46,085 bases of DNA from Budvicia aquatica DSM 5075 = ATCC 35567 (lineage in GTDB: Bacteria > Pseudomonadota > Gammaproteobacteria > Enterobacterales > Enterobacteriaceae): the NCBI RefSeq assembly GCF_000427805.1, contig NZ_KE386588.1:1-46085 (forward strand). Reading direction: 5' to 3'. The translations under genes were made by a program, and so were the position numbers. Positions within the stretch are counted from its first letter, which is position 1. Every line of letters begins with the position of its first letter. The notes beneath the pieces are model-generated. The model was not told the DNA's origin. It worked only from the letters and a program-made list of their open reading frames with translations, and made no database searches. Positions 38,461 to 46,084 of the stretch are shown here, piece by piece.

Positions 38461-38471
38461 AGCATCTGAGT

Positions 38472-38502
38472 ATAACAAAGCTCCATACAGGAGCTTTGTT
38501 AT
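38472..38502. terminator. Bidirectional terminator after the M55 gene
   Basis: A 13-bp perfect stem (ATAACAAAGCTCC at 38472-38484, GGAGCTTTGTTAT at 38490-38502) around ATACA, between two convergent genes. Confidence 0.82.
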
Positions 38503-38514
38503 CACGCTAAATCA

Positions 38515-39018
38515 TCATCTACTTTTCTTAAAGCGGATTAATTTCTTCAATGCCCAATCATAATGGCTGGACGTTGCCGAAATAAAATAGGCGCCTAACG
38601 AAGTTGAACCCGTCCACTGATAATGTTTTTTAGTGAATAATTCTTCTTCGGAATGACCGGCCATCATCGATTGTAACTGATGATGGCTTTCATCCAGCCG
38701 GTTACGTGCAACGGACAGGCTCATATCCTGATACTTTTGCCAAATGACCTGATTTAATTCAGGCAGTGTACGCCAGGTATACCCTGCTGCCGGCATTAGC
38801 GGCTTTTCTCCCGCCATGCCGCACCGATACCAACCTAACATCATCAAATGCCATTCATATAAATGAACTAAAACATCTCGAATATTTCGATCCCTGTCTT
38901 CAAAAGGAAACTCTTGTTCCATAGCCTCCGGAGGAAAGGAATCTATCAGGCATAACATCTTAGTAAAATTTTGCTCACTCAATGCTAAAAGCTGCTGTTT
39001 GTCTGTAGGTCTTGCCAT
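38515..39018 (-). CDS. ClbS/DfsB family four-helix bundle protein (DUF1706)
   Basis: 167 residues from ATG 39018 (MARPTDKQQLLALSEQNF). AAGGAA lies eight bases upstream; the in-frame extension to 39087 is unlike the family. Family hallmarks are EFPFEDRDRNIRDVLVHLYEW, AGYTWRTLPELNQVIWQKYQ, EEELFTKKHYQWTGSTSLG and TSSHYDWALKKL. The family includes ClbS, a hydrolase that opens the colibactin cyclopropane and protects the producer's DNA. No colibactin genes are here. Its role in this setting is unknown; it could detoxify another electrophile. Confidence 0.9.
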   Translation of the reverse strand: MARPTDKQQLLALSEQNFTKMLCLIDSFPPEAMEQEFPFEDRDRNIRDVLVHLYEWHLMMLGWYRCGMAGEKPLMPAAGYTWRTLPELNQVIWQKYQDMSLSVARNRLDESHHQLQSMMAGHSEEELFTKKHYQWTGSTSLGAYFISATSSHYDWALKKLIRFKKSR

Positions 39019-39186
39019 TATCAATGTTCCTTCAGAATCAGTTTTATCCATCATATCGATAAAAAGTAACGATAATATTGATCTCATACAACGGCGAAGC
39101 CCATCAAGCTAGTCGTTCAATTACCGCCAGATTCATTCAAAATTATAATACCGATAGAAAAATGCCTAAAATCAACACTAAACGGT

Positions 39187-39203
39187 TGTTTTCAATGTGT
39201 TTG
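39187..39203 (+). promoter_or_regulatory. Candidate PhoP box of the mgtC transcript
   Basis: TGTTTT-CAATG-TGTTTG matches the PhoP direct repeat (T/G)GTTTA-N5-(T/G)GTTTA with one mismatch per half and the correct 5-bp spacer. AT-rich -10-like hexamers follow (TATTAT 39210-39215; TATAAA 39222-39227), but neither is at the ideal distance. mgtC and mgtA/mgtB are PhoP targets in Salmonella. Confidence 0.4.
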
Positions 39204-39375
39204 AATTTATATTATCCGTCCTATAAATGCCTTATATAGATGCATATATTGCTTAATTGATTGCTTATTAAGGAATCAAGGCTTTACACCATAAAGATAC
39301 GCTGTTATATTTCTTCGGAAATTCATGTGAGGAAATAAAATAATTGGACAGTACAAACTATAGCGACATAAGTAA

Positions 39376-39412
39376 GGCAAGCTAACTCCTCCTGCGTGAT
39401 TTGTTGCTTGCC
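39376..39412 (+). other. Hairpin in the mgtC leader
   Basis: GGCAAGC-T-AAC (39376-39386) pairs with GTTGCTTGCC (39403-39412) with a single bulge; a separate palindrome CCGAATTCGG (39411-39420) follows. It lies in the ~570-bp leader between the PhoP-box candidate and mgtC. Confidence 0.5.
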
Positions 39413-39490
39413 GAATTCGGCGGGCACACAACCTCTTTTAACATGTTGTATTCCCGAAAATATATTTTTGCCTGATGGAATAAATCCGTC

Positions 39491-39517
39491 ATGCATGTTA
39501 TCGGATATTTAATATGA
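39491..39517 (+). CDS. Candidate leader ORF 1 of mgtC
   Basis: Codons read MHVIGYLI, then stop. The upstream ribosome site is weak (TGGAA about 10 bases before). The stop overlaps the next short ORF's start as ATGA, suggesting coupled translation. Its position, in the long leader before mgtC, parallels the ATP- and proline-sensing leader ORFs of Salmonella mgtCBR, but I see no sequence identity that would name it. Confidence 0.3.
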   Translation: MHVIGYLI

Positions 39518-39564
39518 CATTTTTCAATAATTCTCTTTTCCCTCCGGGCCATATCGCAGCTTAA
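39514..39564 (+). CDS. Candidate Pro-Pro leader peptide of mgtC (mgtP-like)
   Basis: A 16-residue ORF, MTFFNNSLFPPGHIAA, that starts inside the stop of leader ORF 1 (ATGA overlap). Tandem CCT-CCG proline codons could stall ribosomes when prolyl-tRNA is short or EF-P is limiting, as in the known proline-sensing mgtCBR leader. A CTCAG/CTGAG hairpin (39567-39582) follows immediately. It is supported by position and content only. Confidence 0.45.
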   Translation: MTFFNNSLFPPGHIAA

Positions 39565-39603
39565 TACTCAGTGTTTTCTGAGCATATTATTCTGTGTGCT
39601 ATA

Positions 39604-39736
39604 TATACTCTAAATAACTCGATATTCAGGAAAGCGGTAAGCAAGAAATTATTCCGATAAGCTTAATCAATTAAGTAAGTGATTGCGGTAATCAAATACA
39701 GCTAGCGCACCTGAAACTGAAGTATGGCGTGTACAG
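39604..39736. repeat. ERIC element in the mgtC leader
   Basis: A 133-bp copy of the enterobacterial repetitive intergenic consensus. The left end is TATACTCTAAATAACTCGA, the ERIC centre is AAGTAAGTGATTGCGG (39673-39688; ERIC2 core AAGTAAGTGACTGGGG), and the right end is CTGAAGTATGGCGTGTACAG. The arms are diverged, so it is not recent. It lies 37 bp before mgtC, so its RNA would be part of the mgtC leader. Confidence 0.8.
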
Positions 39737-39773
39737 CACATGATTATTCTTCCTGTATTTATTGGAGAGAATC

Positions 39774-40472
39774 ATGGCATTGACCCCTTTTGTTTTAAAT
39801 TTATTACTCGCAATGAGCCTGGGTGCATTGATTGGCTCTGAGCGCCAGTGGCGCCAACGTATGGCAGGTCTTCGAACTAATGCCCTGGTCTCTACAGGTG
39901 CCGCCGTTTTTATTCTCAGCGCGGCAACAACCTCACCCGATAGCCCTGGTCGCATTGCAGCACAGGTTGTTTCCGGCATTGGCTTTCTTGGTGCAGGCGT
40001 CATCATGCGTGAAGGCATGAATATCCGCGGCTTAAATACGGCAGCTACGCTATGGTGTTCAGCCGCTATTGGCGTGCTCTGTGGCTTGAATCAATATTGG
40101 GAAGCGGTAATTGGTACCTCGGTAATCCTGAGTGCCAACATATTATTGCGCGAAGCCGCTCAACGAATTAATCAACAACCTCAGCAGCATGCCGTAGACC
40201 TGGAAGTGCGTTACCGGATTCAGGTCACCTGCCATTCTCAGGATGAGATTCTGGTCAGGACCTTAATATTACAGGCCATGAATAATATGGCTATCCGCCT
40301 GCGATCTTTATATAGCGCTGATCTTGTTGAGCCTGACTTATTAAGCGTATGTGCGGAAATAATGGGTACACCGGCAGCACAAAAAGAAATAGAAGGTATT
40401 GTCTGTCGGGTTAGCCTAGAAAAAAGCGTTAGCGCAATTCAGTGGCAGGTAGTTTCTGAGCTGCCTGCATAA
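39774..40472 (+). CDS. mgtC: Magnesium-stress virulence-type membrane protein MgtC
   Basis: 232 residues from ATG 39774 (MALTPFVLNLLLAMSLG); GGAGAG lies four bases upstream, so I reject the TTG at 39762. The MgtC/SapB domain (about 1-135) has the signatures GALIGSERQWRQRMAGLRTNALVS, GFLGAGVIM and LNTAATLWCSAAIG in about four to five membrane segments. A cytoplasmic ACT-like C-terminal domain follows (about 150-225). MgtC lowers ATP synthase activity and supports growth in low Mg2+ and in macrophages. It is followed by a leader peptide and the Mg2+ ATPase gene, as in mgtCBR. Confidence 0.95.
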   Translation: MALTPFVLNLLLAMSLGALIGSERQWRQRMAGLRTNALVSTGAAVFILSAATTSPDSPGRIAAQVVSGIGFLGAGVIMREGMNIRGLNTAATLWCSAAIGVLCGLNQYWEAVIGTSVILSANILLREAAQRINQQPQQHAVDLEVRYRIQVTCHSQDEILVRTLILQAMNNMAIRLRSLYSADLVEPDLLSVCAEIMGTPAAQKEIEGIVCRVSLEKSVSAIQWQVVSELPA

Positions 40473-40548
40473 TAATGACCTAATTCTGCGATTTATATTC
40501 ATCAAGTATATAAATCAAAATAATAACTAACTGAATAAGGAGTTAGCT

Positions 40549-40581
40549 ATGACTGAACCACCGAGGATATGCGCAACTTAA
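40549..40581 (+). CDS. Candidate leader peptide before mgtA (Pro-Pro, mgtL-like)
   Basis: A 10-residue ORF, MTEPPRICAT, with a strong ribosome site AAGGAG seven bases upstream. It has tandem CCA-CCG prolines at codons 4-5. It starts 76 bp after mgtC and stops 128 bp before the ATPase. An inverted repeat CCTTATT/AATAAGG (40645-40659) follows in the spacer. In E. coli and Salmonella the mgtA leader peptide MgtL is proline-rich and controls mgtA; this would be its functional counterpart. Confidence 0.55.
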   Translation: MTEPPRICAT

Positions 40582-40709
40582 TTTATCAGGTATATATAAA
40601 ATAATTACTCTGGTAAAGGAAAATTCATAGATATAGGCATTTCACCTTATTTAATAAGGCGGGATAGCTACGTCTATAAAATATAAAAATCGTATATGAG
40701 ATACGTATT

Positions 40710-43427
40710 ATGACCTATATAAATAAAGACAGCGGGCTGAAAAAATCAGCACGTAATGATAAAAACACCCCTATTTTTATCATTGAAACAGAGTCTAAAA
40801 ATAGCTTAGAAAGAACGCTATCCAACATGATGACTGACCGTCAGGGGTTGGATGAAGCCACCGTTGCTGAACGTCAGGAGTTCTATGGTAAAAATCAGGT
40901 AGTCCATGAGAAAGCACCTCCGGCGCTGTACCAGTTATTACAGGCTTTTAATAATCCGTTTATTTTTATCTTACTCGTTCTGGCCGCCATCAGTACCTAT
41001 ACCGACTACTGGATGCCGCTTAAGCAGGGAGAGGAAACCGATCTAACCGGAGTCATTATTATTGTCGTCATGGTATTACTCAGCGCTTTTTTACGCTTTT
41101 GGCAAGAATTTCGCACCAATAAAGCCTCTGAATCACTGAAATCCATGGTGCGCACAACGGCAACCGTGCTGCGCCGGCGTCAGAATACGTCATTGCCGGA
41201 GAAAGATGAGATTGATATTCAGCAGTTAGTTCCCGGCGATATTATCTATCTTTCAGCCGGAGATATGGTTCCTGCCGATATCAGACTGATCGAATCTCGA
41301 GACTTATTTATCAGTCAGGCAGTTCTGACCGGTGAATCACTACCGATTGAAAAATATGATGTTCTGAGTGCCGTCGCCTCTAAATCTGATAGTGATACTA
41401 TGGCTCAAGGTGAAAGTAACCTTTTAGCATTACCCAACATCTGTCTGATGGGGACCAATGTTACTAGCGGAACAGCAAGCGCAGTCGTGGTCGCTACCGG
41501 TGACAAAACTTACTTTGGCTCTCTGGCTAAATCGATTGTGGGCACTCGTTCACAAACTTCCTTCGATCGTGGGGTGAACAGCGTCAGTTGGCTGCTAATC
41601 CGCTTTATGCTGATTATGGTCCCTATCGTTTTACTGATTAACGGCTTTACTAAAGGCGATTGGGGCGAGGCGTCACTGTTTGCCTTAGCCGTCGCCGTTG
41701 GGCTTACGCCAGAAATGTTGCCAATGATAGTCAGCGCTAACTTAGCTAAAGGGGCTATCGCGATGTCCCGTCAGAAAGTCGTGGTCAAACGCTTAAATGC
41801 TATCCAAAATTTTGGCGCAATGGATATCCTGTGTACTGATAAAACCGGTACGCTGACTCAGGACAGAATCATTCTTGAACAGCATCTGGATGTGAACGGC
41901 CATGTCGATGAACAAGTATTGCATTTAGCTTGGTTAAACAGTTTTCATCAAGATGGAATGAAAAATCTTATGGATCGGGCCATCGTTCATTTTGGTGAAC
42001 AGGCTCCCGGCATTGATGCCCTTCGCCATTACACCAAAATAGATGAAGTGCCCTTTGATTTTATTCGTCGCAGGTTATCCATTGTCGTTCAAGATCAGGC
42101 ACAAAATCAGCTGTTAATCTGTAAAGGTGCCGTCGAAGAAATGATTTCGGTCTGTAGCCAGATAGAAGAGCATGGCCAAATTCAACCGTTAAGTGAAGTA
42201 CGCCGCAATGAGCTGCTCGCCTTAGCCAATGACTATAATCAGCAGGGATTTCGAGTACTTGCTCTGGGGGTCAGAGAACTGACTGAGCAAGAATGCCAAA
42301 CGCCATTCAGCGCTCGTGATGAGCACGACCTAATCCTGCGTGGTTTTCTAACTTTCCTCGATCCGCCAAAAGAAAGTGCAGAAAAAGCCATTGCTGCGCT
42401 GCGTGAAAATGGCGTTGAAGTGAAGGTATTAACCGGCGATAACCCGATAATCACCGCTAAAATTTGTCGAGATGTCGGCCTGGAGCCGGGCACTCCACTG
42501 TTAGGTGCTGATATTGATAAGCTCACCGATAAAGAGCTCGCAATAGAGGCCGAGCAGCGCACCATATTCGCGAAGCTGTCACCGCTGCAAAAATCCCGTA
42601 TTTTACGGATGCTGCAGGCTAACGGACATACGGTAGGGTTTCTCGGCGATGGCATTAACGATGCGCCTGCATTACGAGATGCCGATGTTGGTATATCCGT
42701 CGATACCGGTACTGATATTGCCAAAGAATCCTCAGATATTATTCTGTTGGAAAAAAACCTGATGGTATTAGAAGAAGGGGTAATTAAAGGCAGAGAGACC
42801 TTCGGTAACATCATTAAGTATCTCAGTATGACTGCCAGCTCAAACTTCGGCAATGTGTTCTCAGTTTTAGTCGCCAGCGCCTTTATTCCATTCCTGCCGA
42901 TGCTAGCGATTCATTTACTTCTGCAAAATTTGATGTATGACATTTCCCAGTTGTCACTACCATGGGACAAAATGGATAAGGAGTTTTTACGTAAACCGCG
43001 TAAGTGGGATGCCAAAAATATCGGTCGCTTTATGCTCTGGGTCGGACCAACGTCCTCTATTTTTGATATCACAACCTTTGCACTGATGTGGTTTGTGTTC
43101 TCCGCCAATACCGTTGAGCAGCAGTCATTGTTCCAGTCAGGATGGTTTATTGAAGGTCTTCTTTCACAGACGCTGGTCGTTCATATGCTACGTACACAAA
43201 AAATTCCGTTTATCCAGAGCCGGGCTGCGCTTCCGGTCATGCTGATGACGGGGTTGGTCATGGCTATCGGTATTTATATCCCCTTCTCTCCTCTGGGGCA
43301 TATCGTCGGGCTGGAGCCGCTGCCTTGGTCATATTTCCCTTGGTTAGCCGGTACGCTCCTGTGCTACTGCATTGTTGCTCAAATGATGAAGCGTTTTTAT
43401 ATCCGCCGCTTCGGTCAGTGGTTCTAA
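40710..43427 (+). CDS. mgtA: Magnesium-importing P-type ATPase MgtA/MgtB
   Basis: A 905-residue P3B-type ATPase (E. coli MgtA 898, Salmonella MgtB 908). The actuator motif TGES (AVLTGESLPIEKYD) is near residue 210. The phosphorylated aspartate is D377 (CTDKTGTLTQD). The hinge GDGINDAPAL and DPPKESAEKA lie in the P and N domains. Ten membrane segments are expected, with an N-terminal extension. The Mg2+ influx pump is induced in low Mg2+. It is named mgtA by family, though the pairing with mgtC resembles mgtB. Its start has only weak GAGA upstream. Confidence 0.93.
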   Translation: MTYINKDSGLKKSARNDKNTPIFIIETESKNSLERTLSNMMTDRQGLDEATVAERQEFYGKNQVVHEKAPPALYQLLQAFNNPFIFILLVLAAISTYTDYWMPLKQGEETDLTGVIIIVVMVLLSAFLRFWQEFRTNKASESLKSMVRTTATVLRRRQNTSLPEKDEIDIQQLVPGDIIYLSAGDMVPADIRLIESRDLFISQAVLTGESLPIEKYDVLSAVASKSDSDTMAQGESNLLALPNICLMGTNVTSGTASAVVVATGDKTYFGSLAKSIVGTRSQTSFDRGVNSVSWLLIRFMLIMVPIVLLINGFTKGDWGEASLFALAVAVGLTPEMLPMIVSANLAKGAIAMSRQKVVVKRLNAIQNFGAMDILCTDKTGTLTQDRIILEQHLDVNGHVDEQVLHLAWLNSFHQDGMKNLMDRAIVHFGEQAPGIDALRHYTKIDEVPFDFIRRRLSIVVQDQAQNQLLICKGAVEEMISVCSQIEEHGQIQPLSEVRRNELLALANDYNQQGFRVLALGVRELTEQECQTPFSARDEHDLILRGFLTFLDPPKESAEKAIAALRENGVEVKVLTGDNPIITAKICRDVGLEPGTPLLGADIDKLTDKELAIEAEQRTIFAKLSPLQKSRILRMLQANGHTVGFLGDGINDAPALRDADVGISVDTGTDIAKESSDIILLEKNLMVLEEGVIKGRETFGNIIKYLSMTASSNFGNVFSVLVASAFIPFLPMLAIHLLLQNLMYDISQLSLPWDKMDKEFLRKPRKWDAKNIGRFMLWVGPTSSIFDITTFALMWFVFSANTVEQQSLFQSGWFIEGLLSQTLVVHMLRTQKIPFIQSRAALPVMLMTGLVMAIGIYIPFSPLGHIVGLEPLPWSYFPWLAGTLLCYCIVAQMMKRFYIRRFGQWF

Positions 43428-43437
43428 TCATAACGAC

Positions 43438-43461
43438 ATTCCCCGGGCTCACCCGGGGAAT
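43438..43461 (+). other. GC-rich hairpin between mgtA and the small downstream gene
   Basis: ATTCCCCGGG (43438-43447) and CCCGGGGAAT (43452-43461) form a 10-bp perfect stem with a CTCA loop. No U-run follows (ATCGCCC), so it is probably a stabiliser or attenuator, leaving the next gene in the same transcript. Confidence 0.6.
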
Positions 43462-43498
43462 CGCCCTACCTGAGATCTCTGGATCTGAGGAGTCAACA

Positions 43499-43738
43499 AT
43501 GAAAAAATGCTACGCTCTGCGAAATACATATGTGGTGATAAAAATCACTGAATGGTATGGATACCTGTTGATGCAGTTAGTTATGTGGGGCTATCGCCGA
43601 CAGATGTTAACGTTAAAACAGGCTGTATCCGGTCTTAGCTACTCAAACCAACAGACCCGACGGGCACTGAAACAACTACGAATTATCAGGGAACGAAGAA
43701 AAACGGATCGATTAAGACACAAAGAAAAAACCAAATAA
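43499..43738 (+). CDS. Uncharacterised small basic protein, possible winged-helix fold
   Basis: 79 residues from ATG 43499. A strong GAGGAG ribosome site lies eight bases upstream, so it is almost certainly translated; the longer in-frame reading from 43325 overlaps mgtA. Residues 36-60 (LTLKQAVSGLSYSNQQTRRALKQL) have the look of a helix-turn-helix in a MarR/PapI-like winged helix, and the C-terminus is very basic (RERRKTDRLRHKEKTK). I do not recognise the family. It lies 71 bp after mgtA and before the terminator, so it is probably a member of the mgtC-mgtA operon. It is not MgtR, which is a 30-residue membrane peptide. Confidence 0.6.
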   Translation: MKKCYALRNTYVVIKITEWYGYLLMQLVMWGYRRQMLTLKQAVSGLSYSNQQTRRALKQLRIIRERRKTDRLRHKEKTK

Positions 43739-43746
43739 CAGACGTA

Positions 43747-43784
43747 AAAAAACCGGTTAACATATTTATATTAACCGGTTTTTT
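43747..43784 (+). terminator. Terminator of the mgtC-mgtA operon
   Basis: AAAAAACCGGTTAA (43747-43760) pairs with TTAACCGGTTTTTT (43771-43784) around a 10-nt loop, with U-tract. It is 8 bp after the small gene's stop. Confidence 0.9.
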
Positions 43785-43820
43785 ATATTCACTGACCAAT
43801 AACTATCAATGAACCTAATG

Positions 43821-43896
<76 letters not shown>

Positions 43897-43951
43897 ACAA
43901 TACTGGAATAAAACACGCTGTTTTCGCAGCGACTTCTGATAACAGAAGATT

Positions 43952-44027
<76 letters not shown>

Positions 44028-44065
44028 ACAACATAAATCATCACTATATAAAATAGGACGGGCGC

Positions 44066-44095
44066 ATAATATGAAACATAGGGGATGCCTGTCAA
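44066..44095 (-). promoter_or_regulatory. Promoter of the tRNA-Ala pair
   Basis: Consensus -35 TTGACA (44090-44095), an 18-bp spacer and -10 TATTAT (44066-44071), followed by a GC-rich discriminator GCGCCC typical of stringently controlled tRNA promoters. Confidence 0.85.
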
Positions 44096-44159
44096 CGGCT
44101 AATTAGTACAATTAGACCGAGCGTCGAAAAAGAGAGCAATTCAGGCCTGTTATCATCAA

Positions 44160-44281
44160 TATACCCAGAATAATTTGAGTTACATCGCTGCATGCAGCGA
44201 CCTCATCGGGGCGACTCAAGTAAGTGATTCGGGCGAGCAAGCACAGCCAACAAAGATGTCGCGTGAAGGACAACCGGTATC
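44160..44281. repeat. ERIC element between the tRNA-Ala pair and gltX
   Basis: About 122 bp. The left end is TATACCCAGAATAATTTGAGTT, truncated here as TATACCCAGAATAATT; the core AAGTAAGTGATTCGGGCGAG (44218-44237) fits ERIC2 (AAGTAAGTGACTGGGGTGAG); CAGCCAAC follows. The right end (AACCGGTAT) is diverged. Confidence 0.8.
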
Positions 44282-44298
44282 ACACGGTTATAACCAAC

Positions 44299-44329
44299 AA
44301 AAGCCGGGTCAGACATGCACCCGACTTTT
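44299..44329 (-). terminator. gltX terminator
   Basis: On the minus strand AAAAGTCGGGT pairs with ACCCGGCTTTT (one G-U pair) and ends in a T-run. It is 17 bp after the gltX stop. Confidence 0.85.
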
Positions 44330-44345
44330 CATTACCAATCAATGA

Positions 44346-45764
44346 TTATTGCTGTTGAGCTTCTCTTTCAGCAATAAAAGCCAAAGCCCGATCGATACGA
44401 GCCAAGCTGCGAGACTGACCAATAGCGTGCACGGTGACGTCCATAGACGGAGATTGGCCGCTACCAGTAACGGCAACCCGTAAAGGCATTCCTACTTTAC
44501 CCATACCAAGGCCTAGCTCAGCTGCAGCCCCTTCAATAGCCTGATGCACATTCTCTGTTGTCCAGCTACTGATGGCGCTTAACTTGGCGCGTACAGCTTC
44601 CAGAGGCTCTTTAGCTACCGGGCGCAAATGCTTCTTAGCGGCATCAGCATCAAACTCGTCAAACTCTTCATAAAAATAACGGCAGGCGGTGGCCATTTCT
44701 TTCAATGTCTTACAACGCTCACCAAGCAGCTTAACAATTTCGACCAGTTGAGGGCCGTTTTGAGTATTAAAGCCTTGCTCATGGATATGCCATGACAAGT
44801 GCACCGCAACGTACTCTGGCGGCAGGTGGTTGATATAGTGATGATTGAGCCACTGAAGTTTTTCAGTGTTAAATGCACTGGCTGATTTACTGACCGCATC
44901 CAGCGTAAAGAACTGCTTCATGTCATCAACGGTAAAGATTTCCTGATCGCCATGAGACCAGCCTAAACGAACCAGATAGTTCAGTAAGGCTTCAGGCAAA
45001 TAACCGGCATCACGGTACTGCATTACGCTGGCAGCACCATTACGTTTAGATAATTTTTGGCCATCATCACCTAAAATCATCGATACGTGGGCATATTCAG
45101 GAACCGGAGCATTTAGCGCTTTCAATATATTAATCTGGCGTGGAGTATTATTGATATGGTCTTCACCGCGAATAACGTGGGTAATTTCCATATCCCAATC
45201 ATCAATGACAACGCAAAAGTTATAGGTTGGCGCGCCATCAGTACGACGAATAATTAAATCGTCCAGTTCCTGATTGCTAAACTCAATCGGGCCACGGATT
45301 TTATCATCAAAAATAACCGAGCCTTCCTGAGGGTTACGAAAACGCACTACGTGCGGCTCATTGTCGCCATGCGCACATTTAGCATCACGGCAATGTCCGT
45401 CATAACGCGCTTTATCACCGCGAGCCATTTGCTCTTCGCGCAGCTTTTCAAGACGTTCTTTAGAGCAATAGCACTTATACGCCGTACCCGCGGCCAGCAT
45501 TTCATCAATCACGCCGTTATAACGGTCAAAACGTTTAGTTTGGAAATATGGACCTTCATCCCAATCCAGACCTAACCAGTTCATCCCGTCCATAATGGCA
45601 TCAATCGCCTGCTGAGTTGAACGCTCCAGATCGGTATCTTCAATACGTAAAACAAATTCACCGCCAAAATGACGGGAGAAAAGCCAAGAGTAAAGCGCAG
45701 TACGCGCTCCGCCTACGTGTAAATCACCGGTCGGACTCGGAGCAAAACGTGTTTTTATTTTCAT
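44346..45764 (-). CDS. gltX: Glutamate-tRNA ligase GltX
   Basis: 472 residues from ATG 45764 ([13 protein letters not shown]), matching E. coli (471); an ATG two codons upstream (45770) is possible. Class I synthetase motifs are HIGH-like ([12 protein letters not shown]) and KMSKS-like (KLSKRNG). The zinc module of the bacterial enzyme is visible as CYC (near 98-100) and CRDAKCAH. It makes glutamyl-tRNA for translation and tetrapyrrole synthesis. It is flanked by tRNA-Ala and tRNA-Val genes, as in E. coli. Confidence 0.98.
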   Translation of the reverse strand: MKIKTRFAPSPTGDLHVGGARTALYSWLFSRHFGGEFVLRIEDTDLERSTQQAIDAIMDGMNWLGLDWDEGPYFQTKRFDRYNGVIDEMLAAGTAYKCYCSKERLEKLREEQMARGDKARYDGHCRDAKCAHGDNEPHVVRFRNPQEGSVIFDDKIRGPIEFSNQELDDLIIRRTDGAPTYNFCVVIDDWDMEITHVIRGEDHINNTPRQINILKALNAPVPEYAHVSMILGDDGQKLSKRNGAASVMQYRDAGYLPEALLNYLVRLGWSHGDQEIFTVDDMKQFFTLDAVSKSASAFNTEKLQWLNHHYINHLPPEYVAVHLSWHIHEQGFNTQNGPQLVEIVKLLGERCKTLKEMATACRYFYEEFDEFDADAAKKHLRPVAKEPLEAVRAKLSAISSWTTENVHQAIEGAAAELGLGMGKVGMPLRVAVTGSGQSPSMDVTVHAIGQSRSLARIDRALAFIAEREAQQQ

Positions 45765-45963
45765 GGACATTGAGCATTAGCCTTGTTGCAAGATTTAGTC
45801 GGCAAATTGAATTTGATATTTGAATTTAACCTGAGTAGCCATATTCTATCACTACGCGCTGAATCCTCAACGTTCAAGGCGCAATCAAAAGTGATTTAAA
45901 ACTCAAAACCTAGACTCAACTGACTAAATTTACGACGAACAATCATATTCAATGAAAAAACAA

Positions 45964-45991
45964 TTGACTCAATTGGTCGGTTCCCTATAAT
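45964..45991 (+). promoter_or_regulatory. Promoter of the tRNA-Val operon
   Basis: Near-consensus -35 TTGACT (45964-45969), a 16-bp spacer and perfect -10 TATAAT (45986-45991), followed by GCACC. It lies 17 bp before the tRNA. Confidence 0.9.
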
Positions 45992-46008
45992 GCACCTCCA
46001 CACGAGAA

Positions 46009-46084
46009 GGGTGATTAGCTCAGTTGGTAGAGCACCTCCTTTACACGGAGGGGGTCGGCGGTTCGAGCCCGTCATCACCCACCA
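46009..46084 (+). tRNA. tRNA-Val (anticodon TAC)
   Basis: 76 nt with encoded CCA. The acceptor is GGGTGAT/ATCACCC, the anticodon stem CCTCC/GGAGG encloses TTTACAC with anticodon TAC, and the T-arm is GGCGGTTCGAGCCC. It is the first gene of what in E. coli is the valU-valX-valY-lysV cluster; the window ends one base after it. Confidence 0.97.

Noticed and set aside
39365-39385. Additional ERIC copy at ACATAAGTAAG
   Set aside because: Only about 10 bp match; the sequence then forms an unrelated hairpin.
42239-42853. 204-codon minus-strand frame within mgtA
   Set aside because: Antisense shadow of the P-type ATPase; Ser/Arg-rich composition typical of such shadows.
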